Below are positions 17,592 through 26,471 of a DNA stretch of 64,000 bases, one piece after another (the first letter of the stretch is position 1; each line of letters starts with the position of its first letter). The notes beneath the pieces were generated by a model, which was given only the letters and a program-made list of their open reading frames with translations, had not been told where the DNA came from and did not search any database. The translations under genes were made by a program, and so were the position numbers. The stretch covers positions 62,001 through 126,000 of the forward strand of contig JAYGEX010000032.1 in the NCBI GenBank assembly GCA_046582185.1. The letters run 5' to 3'. The DNA is from GCA-002726655 sp046582185 (GTDB taxonomy: Bacteria; Pseudomonadota; Gammaproteobacteria; Pseudomonadales; Azotimanducaceae).

Positions 17592-19365
17592 TTCCAAATT
17601 CAGGCTCATGTACGTTTTTAATATTCTTGTGTTTAGCGTTTGCTACGCATCTGTTGCCGTCGCTGGTGATCGCCCTAACATAGTGTTGTTGTTGGCAGAT
17701 GATTTAGGCTTCAGTGATTTGGGTAGTTATGGTAGCCAGATAGACACGCCCAATATTGATCAACTGGCTAGTGTTGGTATACGATTCTCGAACTACCATA
17801 CAGCTGCAAGCTGCGCGCCGACACGTTCCATGTTGATGACCGGGGTTGATAGTCACAGAAATGGTGTGGCAAACATGCCGGAATCTTTGCCCAGTGAGCA
17901 ATTAGGACAGCCTGGCTATGAAGGCACCCTTAATAAGAATGTCGTGACTATTGCGACCTTGTTGCGTGATTCCGGGTACCACACCTATATGGCGGGCAAG
18001 TGGCACCTCGGAAAGAGCGCCGATCTGTTGCCCAGCGGTCGCGGTTTTGAGCGATCTTTTACGATGGCGGATACAGGTGCAGACAATTGGGAACAAAAAC
18101 CATACCTGCCGATTTATTCCCAGGCGAACTGGTTTGAAGATGGTATTGAGACCACGCTGCCAGAAGATTTCTATTCCAGTAAAAATCTCGTCGATAAGAC
18201 CATTGAATATATTGGCGGCAACCTCGCAGACAAAAAGCCCTTCTTTGCCTATGTGGCGTTTCTGGCTGTTCACCTTCCTGTACAGGCACCTCGCGAATAC
18301 ACGCAGAAGTATCTTGGCGAATTTGATCAAGGATGGAACGAACTAAGAAAGCAGCGATATGAAGGTGCGGTTAAGTCTGGCGTCCTTCGAGATGGGATAG
18401 AAATGGCGGAAATACCAACGACTCTGGATTGGGCTTCACTAACAGTGGAGGAGAAGCGTTACCAATCAAAACGCATGGCCGTGTATGCAGGCATGGTTGA
18501 TGCAATGGATTTCCACCTTGGGCGTTTGCTCACCTATCTCAAAAAGGTCGATCAATATGACAACACTGTCTTTATTTTCTTGTCAGACAATGGAGCGGAG
18601 CCGAGCGATCCGATTCAGTCGCCAGCATTTAAATTGTGGATGAAAATTAGTGACTACAATTCTGATTATGAAACACTTGGTGAGAAGGGCAGTTATTCTT
18701 CAATTGGCCCAAGTTTCGCAAGTGCATCAACTGCGCCGTTTGCCTGGTATAAATTCTTTGCCGGAGAGGGCGGCTTAAGAGTGCCATTGATCGTTTCGGG
18801 TTTATCTTCACCTCTGAATGGCGAAGTCGCAGATGCATTTTCCTGGGTAACGGACATAGTACCGACCATTTTGGATGTCGCCCAGGTTGGTATACCTGAA
18901 GGAAGGTACAATGAAAAGACTGTAGAACCAATCGTTGGTCGGAGTTTGTTGCCATTAATTGAGGGACGGGTAGAACAGGTTTATGGTGATGACGAACAAA
19001 TCGGCTATGAATTAGGCGGCAACGCGGCCTTGTTCAAAGGCGATTATAAAGTCCTAATAAATCGCGGTCCTATTGGTGATGGCGAATGGCATCTGTTTAA
19101 TCTAAAAAACGACCCAGGTGAGACCTTGGATCTAAAAAATGAACTGCCCCATGTCTTTGAAGAACTGATGACCAACTATGGTGAGTATGTTGTGAGCAAT
19201 GGCGTACTACCTGTCCCGGATGGCTATGACCAGCGGAATCAGATTGCGATCTACGGAATCAAAAAGAGAATCGGTAGTTCGTACTACACCTTCATTTCCG
19301 TATTTTTTCTGTTGGTTCTTGCTTGGGTGATTTGGCGCCGCCGATATAAAGCGCAACGCCATTGA
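17584..19365 (+). CDS. Membrane-anchored arylsulfatase
   Basis: A 593-residue type I sulfatase. The signal peptide spans residues 1-28 (MSSSKFRLM then a hydrophobic core ending AVAG), and metal ligands Asp39-Asp40 appear in LLADDLG. The active-site motif is C77-A-P-T-R81, whose Cys is matured to formylglycine in the family. His/Lys ligands follow in MAGKWHLG, and SDNGAE is present. The C-terminus carries a hydrophobic helix (TFISVFFLLVLAWVIW) followed by Arg/Lys, so the enzyme should be tethered by its tail to the inner membrane with the catalytic domain in the periplasm. No GlyGly-CTERM motif was seen. The ATG at 17584 overlaps DUF429 by 8 bp. Substrate unknown. Confidence 0.88.
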   Translation: MSSSKFRLMYVFNILVFSVCYASVAVAGDRPNIVLLLADDLGFSDLGSYGSQIDTPNIDQLASVGIRFSNYHTAASCAPTRSMLMTGVDSHRNGVANMPESLPSEQLGQPGYEGTLNKNVVTIATLLRDSGYHTYMAGKWHLGKSADLLPSGRGFERSFTMADTGADNWEQKPYLPIYSQANWFEDGIETTLPEDFYSSKNLVDKTIEYIGGNLADKKPFFAYVAFLAVHLPVQAPREYTQKYLGEFDQGWNELRKQRYEGAVKSGVLRDGIEMAEIPTTLDWASLTVEEKRYQSKRMAVYAGMVDAMDFHLGRLLTYLKKVDQYDNTVFIFLSDNGAEPSDPIQSPAFKLWMKISDYNSDYETLGEKGSYSSIGPSFASASTAPFAWYKFFAGEGGLRVPLIVSGLSSPLNGEVADAFSWVTDIVPTILDVAQVGIPEGRYNEKTVEPIVGRSLLPLIEGRVEQVYGDDEQIGYELGGNAALFKGDYKVLINRGPIGDGEWHLFNLKNDPGETLDLKNELPHVFEELMTNYGEYVVSNGVLPVPDGYDQRNQIAIYGIKKRIGSSYYTFISVFFLLVLAWVIWRRRYKAQRH

Positions 19366-19685
19366 TAATCAGGACGATGCTTCCAGTTCACGTTGGCTGG
19401 TAGCAATCAGAAGCTGGCCCTTCAAGCCCGCATTTCGGTGAACCCCAAATTTCGTCACACTTGTTGATGGTGTTTTTTAAGCTGCGCTATTGTACATTAT
19501 CCGCGACGGTTTATAGGGCAGAAATCATGGTTATCTACAATCCCAATTGTTGTTCTGGAAGATAGGCTTGACTCAGAATACAATGATCAATTCTGGTCAA
19601 TATTGTTGTCCAGATTAGATTTGCGGCATGGCAGGTAGATATTGGAGACTATGCCAATGAATTATATTTTTGAAGGAGGCTGTTA
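19366..19685. other. 320-bp intergenic region upstream of the P450
   Basis: No gene was recognised. A weak stem (ACAC...GTGT) followed by TTTTTT lies near 19458-19478 and may end the sulfatase transcript. AATTCTGG...CCAGATT forms an imperfect palindrome near 19588-19620, possibly an operator for the P450 gene. The P450 start has a strong GGAGG at about 19675. Confidence 0.4.
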
Positions 19686-20966
19686 ATGAGTGAACCAATG
19701 ACGAAGAACGACAAGGTGGTGATCAATCCCCTGGATCTACCTTATCAAGACCCACTGACGACTTCTCTGGAAGAGTTGGATGTTGCTCGTCCTCAATTGT
19801 TCGAGAAGGACGAACACTGGGCCTACTTCGAGCGCTTAAGGAAGGATGCGCCGGTTCATTATTGTAAAGACAGCGCATTTGGACCCTATTGGTCAGTAAG
19901 CTCGTTCAAGCACATCAAGGAAGTTGATCAGAGACATGACATCTTTAGCTCTGAGCCGGCTATCACCATTGATGAACAAGACGAAGATTTCAAGCTGCCC
20001 ATGTTCATTGCGATGGATCAGCCGAAGCATGACGTTCAGCGTAAAGTGGTTCAACCTGCCGTTGCCCCCAGAAACTTGCAGAAGCTTGAAGGGATTATTC
20101 GTGAACGAACCGGAAAGGTGTTGGATGAAGTTCCCCACAATGAGGAATTTGACTGGGTCGATACTGTATCTATTGAGTTAACCACCATGATGCTGGCGAC
20201 CATATTTGATTTTCCTTATGAGGATCGACGCAAACTAACGCATTGGTCCGATGTAGCGACTGGTGCTGTGTACACAGATTTTACCCAGGAGTCACAAGAT
20301 AAGACGCAAGCAGATCTTATCGAATGTCTGGGCGCTTTCACTGAGATCTGGCATGACCGTGTCAAGAATCCAGGCGATTTCGATATGATCACCATGTTGG
20401 CGCATAACGAAACAACCAAAGACATGGTCAACGATCCGATGGAATATTTGGGCAACTTGATGCTTCTTATCGTTGGCGGCAACGATACGACCCGAAATTC
20501 CATGACAGGCAGTGTATATGCCTTGAATAAATTCATGGATCAGTACGACAAGCTGCGTGCAGACCAAAGCCTGATACCGAATATGGTTTCTGAAGTGATC
20601 AGGTGGCAAACACCGCTGGCTCATATGCGTCGAAAGGCAAAGGCTGATGTTGAGCTGGGCGGCAAGACAATTAAGGCGGGCGACAAGGTCATTATGTGGT
20701 ATGTCTCTGGCAATCGAGATGAGACAGTCTTTGAAAATCCGCACAATCTTATCATCGACCGACACAATGCCCGGCAGCATGTCTCTTTTGGTTTTGGCAT
20801 TCACCGCTGCATGGGCAATCGCCTTGCTGAAATGCAATTGAAGATTCTCTGGGAAGAAATCGACAAGAGGTTCGAGATGATTGAAGTTCTTGAAGAGCCT
20901 GGCAGGTCACAATCGGTCTTTGTTAAGGGATATAACGAACTGAAGGTCAGGGTTTTAAGAAAGTAA
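19686..20966 (+). CDS. Cytochrome P450, CYP153-like
   Basis: A 426-residue soluble P450. The I-helix motif GGNDTTRNSM and the heme-binding loop FGFGIHRCMGN (heme ligand Cys375) are clear. The N-terminal third (FGPYWSVSSF, MFIAMDQPKHDVQR, VAPRNLQKLE) and the MVSEVIRWQTPLAHMRR and VMWYVSGNRDE segments closely match CYP153 alkane/fatty-acid terminal hydroxylases as I remember them. The role is therefore likely terminal hydroxylation of alkanes, alkenes or cyclic hydrocarbons using a ferredoxin and reductase. Neither partner is adjacent. The start has a strong GGAGG site. It is shorter at the N-terminus than several CYP153A members. Confidence 0.85.
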   Translation: MSEPMTKNDKVVINPLDLPYQDPLTTSLEELDVARPQLFEKDEHWAYFERLRKDAPVHYCKDSAFGPYWSVSSFKHIKEVDQRHDIFSSEPAITIDEQDEDFKLPMFIAMDQPKHDVQRKVVQPAVAPRNLQKLEGIIRERTGKVLDEVPHNEEFDWVDTVSIELTTMMLATIFDFPYEDRRKLTHWSDVATGAVYTDFTQESQDKTQADLIECLGAFTEIWHDRVKNPGDFDMITMLAHNETTKDMVNDPMEYLGNLMLLIVGGNDTTRNSMTGSVYALNKFMDQYDKLRADQSLIPNMVSEVIRWQTPLAHMRRKAKADVELGGKTIKAGDKVIMWYVSGNRDETVFENPHNLIIDRHNARQHVSFGFGIHRCMGNRLAEMQLKILWEEIDKRFEMIEVLEEPGRSQSVFVKGYNELKVRVLRK

Positions 20967-21389
20967 GTATTTACGCAGTTGTAGCCAGTAGTTGCTTGAA
21001 CCAGCGAGGCCTTAAACGGATGGTTGGTTTTTCGTTTGTTGAGAAAATAGTTTTTCTTCCAACAAGCGCATCCCGTCGCAGCCTTCGATTAATGGAATAA
21101 GCTAGTCTGAAATTTGGCGTCTTTTACGTATGGTAGCTTCGCCTGCGTGACTAAGCTGGGTTTAGTAAGCAGGCGAAGTGACCTCATTATCGGCTTCGCA
21201 AGATCGTCTCGAGGAGCCCGGCTTAGTTTCTTTATTGTCTAAATTTTCATTGTCTTCGCTAACGATAATACGAGGGTCCAAAACGCAATGTGTCGACGAA
21301 TGACGATTTACGTATGACATTCCAGGTGCTAGCCCATGAGGCACAAGAAATAATTGACGCATATGCGGGCAGGCCAAGGGATAGCTTGC
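20967..21389. other. 423-bp intergenic region
   Basis: No gene was recognised between the convergent P450 and luciferase-like genes. The stem-loop at 21137-21178 is the only clear structure. Confidence 0.55.
21137..21178. terminator. Long stem-loop downstream of the P450 gene
   Basis: CTTCGCCTGC (21137-21146) pairs perfectly with GCAGGCGAAG (21169-21178), and the inner bases ACTAA and TTAGT extend the stem around a short GC-rich loop. It is about 170 bp after the P450 stop. It lacks a T-run, so it may be a transcript-end-protecting hairpin rather than an intrinsic terminator. Confidence 0.5.
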
Positions 21390-22475
21390 TTAGCTGGATC
21401 TTCCAGGATTAACAGGCAGATGATCGAATCGTCCCTTGGGTCTTTGCCGTCTGTATTCGTGGACGATAGGTGCCAGTTCATCCGGCGATGCGCCATGCAA
21501 AATCACACTATCCGCACCCTGGTCGAATTGGCCATTTATTGCCGCTACACATTGTTCGTTCGTGCCGATCGCGGCGGGAGCTAGCCACTGCTCGGGGATC
21601 AGCTCCGCGACCAATTCCAGTTCCTGGGTCGTTGCCACCTGATCGATTGCACCTTTGAAATTCGCGATAAAGTTATGTTCACGAAACTTTTTCAGTACCT
21701 TTGGATCCCAGTTGTTCGTCTTGACCAGAAGATCCCCATAAGCCTGCAAGTAGGTTGCCATTCTCCCGACCGTCTTCTTTAATTTGAGAGGATAATCCAG
21801 CGCATCGGAAATCGTCGCGAAGCAGGACCAGACTCGTACCGACTGCGGGTCCCTGCCGGCTTCTTCCGCTGCTTGTTTTACAGTTTTTACGCAGCGTTCA
21901 AGGGTTTCGTCGGTAAAGAAGGTATGCAGTACAACGCCATCGAATGCTCTACCGGCAAGAGCCAGGGAATTGGGCCCAAATGCGGTCATGATTAGTGGTA
22001 TAGCTTCATCGAATGCGGGATCAAGGCGCAACATTGGCCATGATCCCGCAGGTCCGTTATGTCCAACAATGGTCTCGCCTCGCCATAGGCGGCGCATAAG
22101 CCCGGCAAAATCCTCCATTTGCGCCGTTTTAATTCTCGGCAGGCCGTAAGCATCAAACATCTTGTCTATACCCCTTCCCAGGCCAAGGGTAAATCGGCCG
22201 CCGGTAAGGAAATGCATTGTTGTTGCGTGCGCAGCGGTGACCAGCGGATGTTTGGTATTTTGATTTGTGACACCGGTTGCGATACCAATTTTATGGGTGA
22301 CAGCCCCGGCGGCGCCGGATAGGGTAAGCGCCTCTTTGATATTAAAACGTTCGGATATAAAGCAAGCGCCCAGCCCCATATTTTCAGCGGCCTTTAGCTC
22401 CGCAATCATGTCTCGCGGGGATTCGGGCGCACCAGCCAGTGTGTAAAACCCCAGCTCGTTAAGTTGCTCGGACAT
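21390..22475 (-). CDS. Luciferase-like monooxygenase (LLM class flavin/F420 oxidoreductase)
   Basis: A 361-residue TIM-barrel oxidoreductase. Typical LLM segments are GLGACFISERFNIKEALTL (near residue 32), IGIATGVTNQNTKHPLV and GRFTLGLGRGID (near residue 92). Its start has GGAAG upstream (MSEQLNELGF). The sequence resembles the mycobacterial-type F420-dependent group, but an FMN-dependent reaction is equally possible in a proteobacterium. It is divergent from the phosphotransferase-GMC gene group 75 bp away. Confidence 0.83.
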   Translation of the reverse strand: MSEQLNELGFYTLAGAPESPRDMIAELKAAENMGLGACFISERFNIKEALTLSGAAGAVTHKIGIATGVTNQNTKHPLVTAAHATTMHFLTGGRFTLGLGRGIDKMFDAYGLPRIKTAQMEDFAGLMRRLWRGETIVGHNGPAGSWPMLRLDPAFDEAIPLIMTAFGPNSLALAGRAFDGVVLHTFFTDETLERCVKTVKQAAEEAGRDPQSVRVWSCFATISDALDYPLKLKKTVGRMATYLQAYGDLLVKTNNWDPKVLKKFREHNFIANFKGAIDQVATTQELELVAELIPEQWLAPAAIGTNEQCVAAINGQFDQGADSVILHGASPDELAPIVHEYRRQRPKGRFDHLPVNPGRSS

Positions 22476-22549
22476 ATTTCTTCCTTAAATTAGTAGCGGA
22501 TACGAATAGCTGTTTGGCATACTAACGCAAATCATTATTGGATCGAAAG

Positions 22550-23611
22550 ATGGCTAATCCCCATAATTGTTGTTACCCGAAAGATGTTACACCTGAGTGG
22601 CTAACAGATGTATTGGTGCACGCTGGCATAGAAGCTACCGTTTCCGACTTCTCCATGGCTAACATCGGCACGGGTCAGGTCGGGCAGAATGTCAGGTTTG
22701 ATTTAATTTATAGCCAGGGCCAGGGCCAGGGGCCGAATTCGCTTGTCGGCAAGTTTGCGTCTGACGATCCCGTCAGCAGGCAAACGGGCATTGCCGTTAA
22801 CGACTATCTAAAGGAAGTGCTTTTCTATCAGCAGCTTTCATCGAAGCTTGATGTGACTATGCCGAAAATATATTTCTCGGCGATTAATCTGGAACAACCT
22901 GATGAATTTGTTTTGATGATGCAAGACCTTACGCCTGCAGTACAGGGTGATCAACTAGCCGGATGTGATGCAGATCAGGCAAACCTCGCGCTGAATGAAC
23001 TTGCCGGGCTGGCGGGGCCTCTGTGGTGTGATAAATCGTTGAAGTCATTGGAGTGGCTAGCACCGCCTCCAATCAATGATAATCCATCTGCTTTATGGGA
23101 TATGTTGGCGCCTGGATTTATTGAACGGTATGAGCCCAGGCTGGCCCAGGAGCATTTGAGTCTGCTGGAAAAATTTGGCCAAAAATTCGCTGCCTACAGT
23201 GCTAACGACACTGAAATTTTTACACTGGTGCATATTGATTATCGATTGGACAATATGATGTTCGGCGGACCATATCCTGTTGCTATTGTGGACTGGTCGC
23301 CGTCAATAGGATCGGGCGCGGATGATGCTGCTTATTTTATGGGAACCGGCATGGATGCTGAGCCAAGGCAGCAGCATGAGCGGCATCTACTAAAGGAATA
23401 TCATGATCGTCTCGTTGCTTATGGCATTGATAACTACGACTTTAATGCCTGCTGGCTCGATTATCGTCGACGCAGCTTCGCCGGTATGGTCATGGCGGTG
23501 ATCGCCTCAATGATTGTCGGGCAAACAGAGAGGGGCGATACGATGTTTATGACCATGTTGCGCCGCAGTGCCGATATGGCGATTGAGCTTGAAGGTCTGA
23601 GCGCGTTATAG
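22550..23611 (+). CDS. Aminoglycoside-phosphotransferase-fold protein (phosphotransferase family)
   Basis: A 353-residue kinase-like protein. Conserved features are LVGKFASDDP near residue 65 (nucleotide-binding Lys), the catalytic loop LVHIDYRLDNMMFG near residue 227, and the DFG-like IVDWSPS. In catabolic gene sets this family is often found next to acyl-CoA enzymes and may phosphorylate a small hydroxylated substrate; antibiotic resistance is unlikely. ATG 22550 is chosen over a TTG 12 bases earlier. It is followed 84 bp downstream by the GMC oxidoreductase on the same strand. Confidence 0.75.
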   Translation: MANPHNCCYPKDVTPEWLTDVLVHAGIEATVSDFSMANIGTGQVGQNVRFDLIYSQGQGQGPNSLVGKFASDDPVSRQTGIAVNDYLKEVLFYQQLSSKLDVTMPKIYFSAINLEQPDEFVLMMQDLTPAVQGDQLAGCDADQANLALNELAGLAGPLWCDKSLKSLEWLAPPPINDNPSALWDMLAPGFIERYEPRLAQEHLSLLEKFGQKFAAYSANDTEIFTLVHIDYRLDNMMFGGPYPVAIVDWSPSIGSGADDAAYFMGTGMDAEPRQQHERHLLKEYHDRLVAYGIDNYDFNACWLDYRRRSFAGMVMAVIASMIVGQTERGDTMFMTMLRRSADMAIELEGLSAL

Positions 23612-23695
23612 ATCCAGGCTATGCTTCCGCCAATCCCTGAAGAGTGGACAGGACATGTGGTATCTTTAGGATTGATCTGAAAATCTGAGGTGAGA

Positions 23696-25300
23696 ATGTC
23701 TGATGGGTCTGTGGATGTATTAATAATCGGCGCTGGGGCTTCAGGTGCAGCTGTCGCCTGGAGTCTTGCGGATACCAGGATGCGAATTCTCTGCCTGGAA
23801 CAGGGTGATTGGATGAATTCCTCAGAATATCCAAGCACCGGACAGGATTGGGAAGTTCGTCAATTTAAAGAATTTAACATTGATCCGAATATACGAGCCC
23901 GTGACACCGACTACCCTATCAATGATGATGAATCCCCGATTTCTGTTGTAAATTTCAATGGGGTAGGAGGCGGGACGATTCTCTATGCAGCTCACTTTCC
24001 TCGTCTGCATCCATCTGATTTCAGGGTAAAGTCTCTTGACGGGGTCGCTGAAGACTGGCCTGTTGATTACGATCAACTGGAGCCCTACTTTAACCAGAAC
24101 GATAGAATAATGGGTATTTCCGGTTTGTCTGGTGATCCGGCTTATCCACCAAAGCAACCACCCTTGCCCCATATACCCCTTGGCCTTGTCGGCGAAACAG
24201 TAGCGCGTGGTTACAACAAGCTCGGCTGGCATTGGTGGCCATCGGATAGCGCCATCATTTCGCAAGCCTATGAGGGGCGTGACAAATGTCTAAATCTCGG
24301 ACCATGTATGAGCGGCTGCTCCCAGGGTGCAAAATCCAGCACCGACATTACCTATTGGCCGCAGGCTATTCGTGCAGGAGTTGAGTTAAGAACCCGCTGC
24401 CGCGTGCGTGAGATAACGGTTAACGATGAAGGCATGGCCAATGGTGTTATTTACTACGATAAGAATGGAGACGAGCAATTTCAAGGGGCCGAAGTGGTTG
24501 TCATTGCATGTAATGGCGTTGGTACACCACGTATTTTATTGAACTCCAAGTCTGAGCAATTCCCCGACGGACTGGCGAACAGCAGTGGACTGGTTGGCAA
24601 AAACCTGATGTTTCATCCCGTCGGTTTTGCACAAGGCACTTTCGAAGAAAGGCTTGATAGTCATAAAGGACCGCAAGGCTGTTGCATCCTAAGTAAGGAG
24701 TTTTATGAAACAGACGAGTCCCGAGGATTCGTGCGCGGTTACAATATGCAAATTACCAGGGGAGCAGGACCTGTCGGTACGGCTCTCCAGGGACTGGGCG
24801 CAGGTGACATACCCTGGGGGCCTGGTCATCATGAGGCCTTTGCAAAACAATTCGATCATGTCGCGTCCATCGCTATTCTTTGTGAGGATTTGCCGGAAGA
24901 GCACAATTGCGTGACCCTTGATCCTGAGCTGGTCGATTCAGATGGAATACCAGCACCGAAAATCCATTACACCATGAGTGAGAACAGCCGCAAGATGCTT
25001 GAGCACGGGATTGCGCGTGCTGAAGAAGTACTAAATGCAGCCGGTGCAACGCAGATATCGTCCGGTGGCCCCATTCGCCCGGCGGGTTGGCATTTACTTG
25101 GAACTGCGCGTATGGGTAACGATCCAAGTAAGTCTGTCGTTAACCCCTGGGGCAGGTCCCATGATGTTAAAAACCTGTTTATCGTGGATGGCAGTATCTT
25201 TGTCACATCCGGGGGGGTGAATCCAACGAGCACCATTCAGGCACTGGCGCTGTATATTGCTGATACCATGAAGAAAAATCTGGCTAATCTTTTTGACTAG
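23696..25300 (+). CDS. GMC family oxidoreductase (large subunit)
   Basis: A 534-residue FAD enzyme. The N-terminal dinucleotide motif is VLIIGAGASGAAVAWSL, and the N-terminal GMC signature region has GVGGGTILYAAHFPRLH. The C-terminal catalytic area includes HLLGTARMG and FIVDGSIFVTSGGVNPTSTI. It resembles the catalytic subunit of gluconate 2-dehydrogenase-type or related membrane dehydrogenases that oxidise alcohols. No Tat or Sec signal is visible, so it is probably cytosolic. ATG 23696 is preferred over GTG 23690 because GAGG sits six bases upstream. The next gene encodes a typical small partner. Confidence 0.88.
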   Translation: MSDGSVDVLIIGAGASGAAVAWSLADTRMRILCLEQGDWMNSSEYPSTGQDWEVRQFKEFNIDPNIRARDTDYPINDDESPISVVNFNGVGGGTILYAAHFPRLHPSDFRVKSLDGVAEDWPVDYDQLEPYFNQNDRIMGISGLSGDPAYPPKQPPLPHIPLGLVGETVARGYNKLGWHWWPSDSAIISQAYEGRDKCLNLGPCMSGCSQGAKSSTDITYWPQAIRAGVELRTRCRVREITVNDEGMANGVIYYDKNGDEQFQGAEVVVIACNGVGTPRILLNSKSEQFPDGLANSSGLVGKNLMFHPVGFAQGTFEERLDSHKGPQGCCILSKEFYETDESRGFVRGYNMQITRGAGPVGTALQGLGAGDIPWGPGHHEAFAKQFDHVASIAILCEDLPEEHNCVTLDPELVDSDGIPAPKIHYTMSENSRKMLEHGIARAEEVLNAAGATQISSGGPIRPAGWHLLGTARMGNDPSKSVVNPWGRSHDVKNLFIVDGSIFVTSGGVNPTSTIQALALYIADTMKKNLANLFD

Positions 25301-25363
25301 ATGGGTTTCACTAAATGGATTTGACCAGATCTTTTAAGCGGATATCTTAGGCAACGACTTGAT

Positions 25364-25816
25364 ATGAATGACAAGAACATAATTACCTCTGATAACCCGT
25401 TGAACGAGGCGCAGAAGGAAAAATTGGCAGCTTTGCTAAATACGATAATTCCGCCCAGTGAAGATGGGAACCTGCCAAGCGCGGCAGAATTGGATCTGGT
25501 ACTTTACCTGCAGACCTATGTTGAGGATTTTCTGCCATTGCTGGGTAAAATACTGAATAACTTCGACGACGTATTCACAACCCTCAAGCCAAATGAACGA
25601 CATACCGTCGTTGAAGAATTTAGTGCTGAGCACGCCAACCTATTTGCATCGTTGCTATTTAGTGTTTATGCCTGTTATTACCAGGATGATCGGGTGCACA
25701 AAGGCATTGGCATGGACGAAGGCCCTCCATTCCCAAGAGGCAACACGGTTATTGCAGGTGACCTGTCACTACTGGACCCGGTCCTGAAACGGCCGAGTAT
25801 GTATCGTAAAGTCTGA
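25364..25816 (+). CDS. Gluconate 2-dehydrogenase subunit 3-like small protein
   Basis: A 150-residue protein. The segment LAALLNTIIPPSEDGNLPSA matches the opening of the gluconate 2-dehydrogenase subunit 3 family, small partners encoded beside GMC oxidoreductases. No twin-arginine signal is present, in contrast to periplasmic family members, consistent with the unsignalled GMC upstream. It starts 63 bp after the GMC stop on the same strand and is probably co-transcribed. No cytochrome c subunit is encoded nearby. Confidence 0.7.
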   Translation: MNDKNIITSDNPLNEAQKEKLAALLNTIIPPSEDGNLPSAAELDLVLYLQTYVEDFLPLLGKILNNFDDVFTTLKPNERHTVVEEFSAEHANLFASLLFSVYACYYQDDRVHKGIGMDEGPPFPRGNTVIAGDLSLLDPVLKRPSMYRKV

Positions 25817-25848
25817 AAGACAAGTATCCGCCAATCCCCAACGATCTT

Positions 25849-25879
25849 ATCGTTAGTAAACGATTCCGGTACTAACGAT
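25849..25879. terminator. Stem-loop between convergent genes
   Basis: ATCGTTAGTA (25849-25858) and TACTAACGAT (25870-25879) are perfect 10-bp complements around an 11-base loop, located between the GMC small subunit and the convergent basic protein gene. There is no T-run, so it is only a likely transcript-end structure. Confidence 0.5.
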
Positions 25880-25932
25880 CTCAACTGGTCACTGCTTAGC
25901 CAACCGAAAACTCAAGCTGGCCAAGCTTGCAC

Positions 25933-26268
25933 TTACTGCGAAGGGTTCCCACCGCGGCGCCGCCTCCCATTTCGCTGGCCAGAATTTCGTTGACCTGCAC
26001 GGGGTTCTCCGGTGTTGTTTCGGCCGCGATTTTCTCTCATCGCCTGCCGCTCGTCGCTGGACATCGACTCAAATCGTGTCCGACGTTCTGCTTTTTTAGC
26101 CTTCTTCTCTTCAGCAGAAAGAGATTGAAGCTCGGCTCGCCGGGCCTCGCGCATTGCAGTTCGTTCTTCTTGAGTTACAGATTCGATGCCGGTCCCAGCG
26201 ACAACAACTGTCGATGACGTTGCTAAAACAAGCAGGCAGAATAGCCGTAAATTTTTAACATTATTCAT
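25933..26268 (-). CDS. Small secreted Arg/Lys-rich protein of unknown function
   Basis: A 111-residue protein starting at ATG 26268, chosen because TGGAGAT lies just upstream. A signal peptide (NNVKNLRLFCLLVLATSS, ending near VVVAG) precedes a highly charged, probably helical and coiled-coil segment with repeated ERR/EKK patterns (AMREARRAELQSLSAEEKKA; MSSDERQAMREN), and then an Asn/Gly/Arg-rich, low-complexity tail. The repeated S.EE/SS.ER..AMR units suggest a helical heptad-like repeat. I recognise no family; a periplasmic polyanion-binding or stress protein is only speculation. Confidence 0.6.
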   Translation of the reverse strand: MNNVKNLRLFCLLVLATSSTVVVAGTGIESVTQEERTAMREARRAELQSLSAEEKKAKKAERRTRFESMSSDERQAMRENRGRNNTGEPRAGQRNSGQRNGRRRRGGNPSQ

Positions 26269-26471
26269 ATAATCTCCAAATTGCTTAATCGGGTATTTCT
26301 TATACAAGGGCGATGGCCATATCCGTCGCTAACTACGCGATCCTTTCATCTCCCGTTCAGGTTCGAGACAAATATCTGGAATGACTTTCGCGGATATTTT
26401 TGCGACCTGGTGGCAATTGAGCGTTGCGAACCAGGAAATGAGATGCTCAAGGAAATTAAACAGGCATACAG

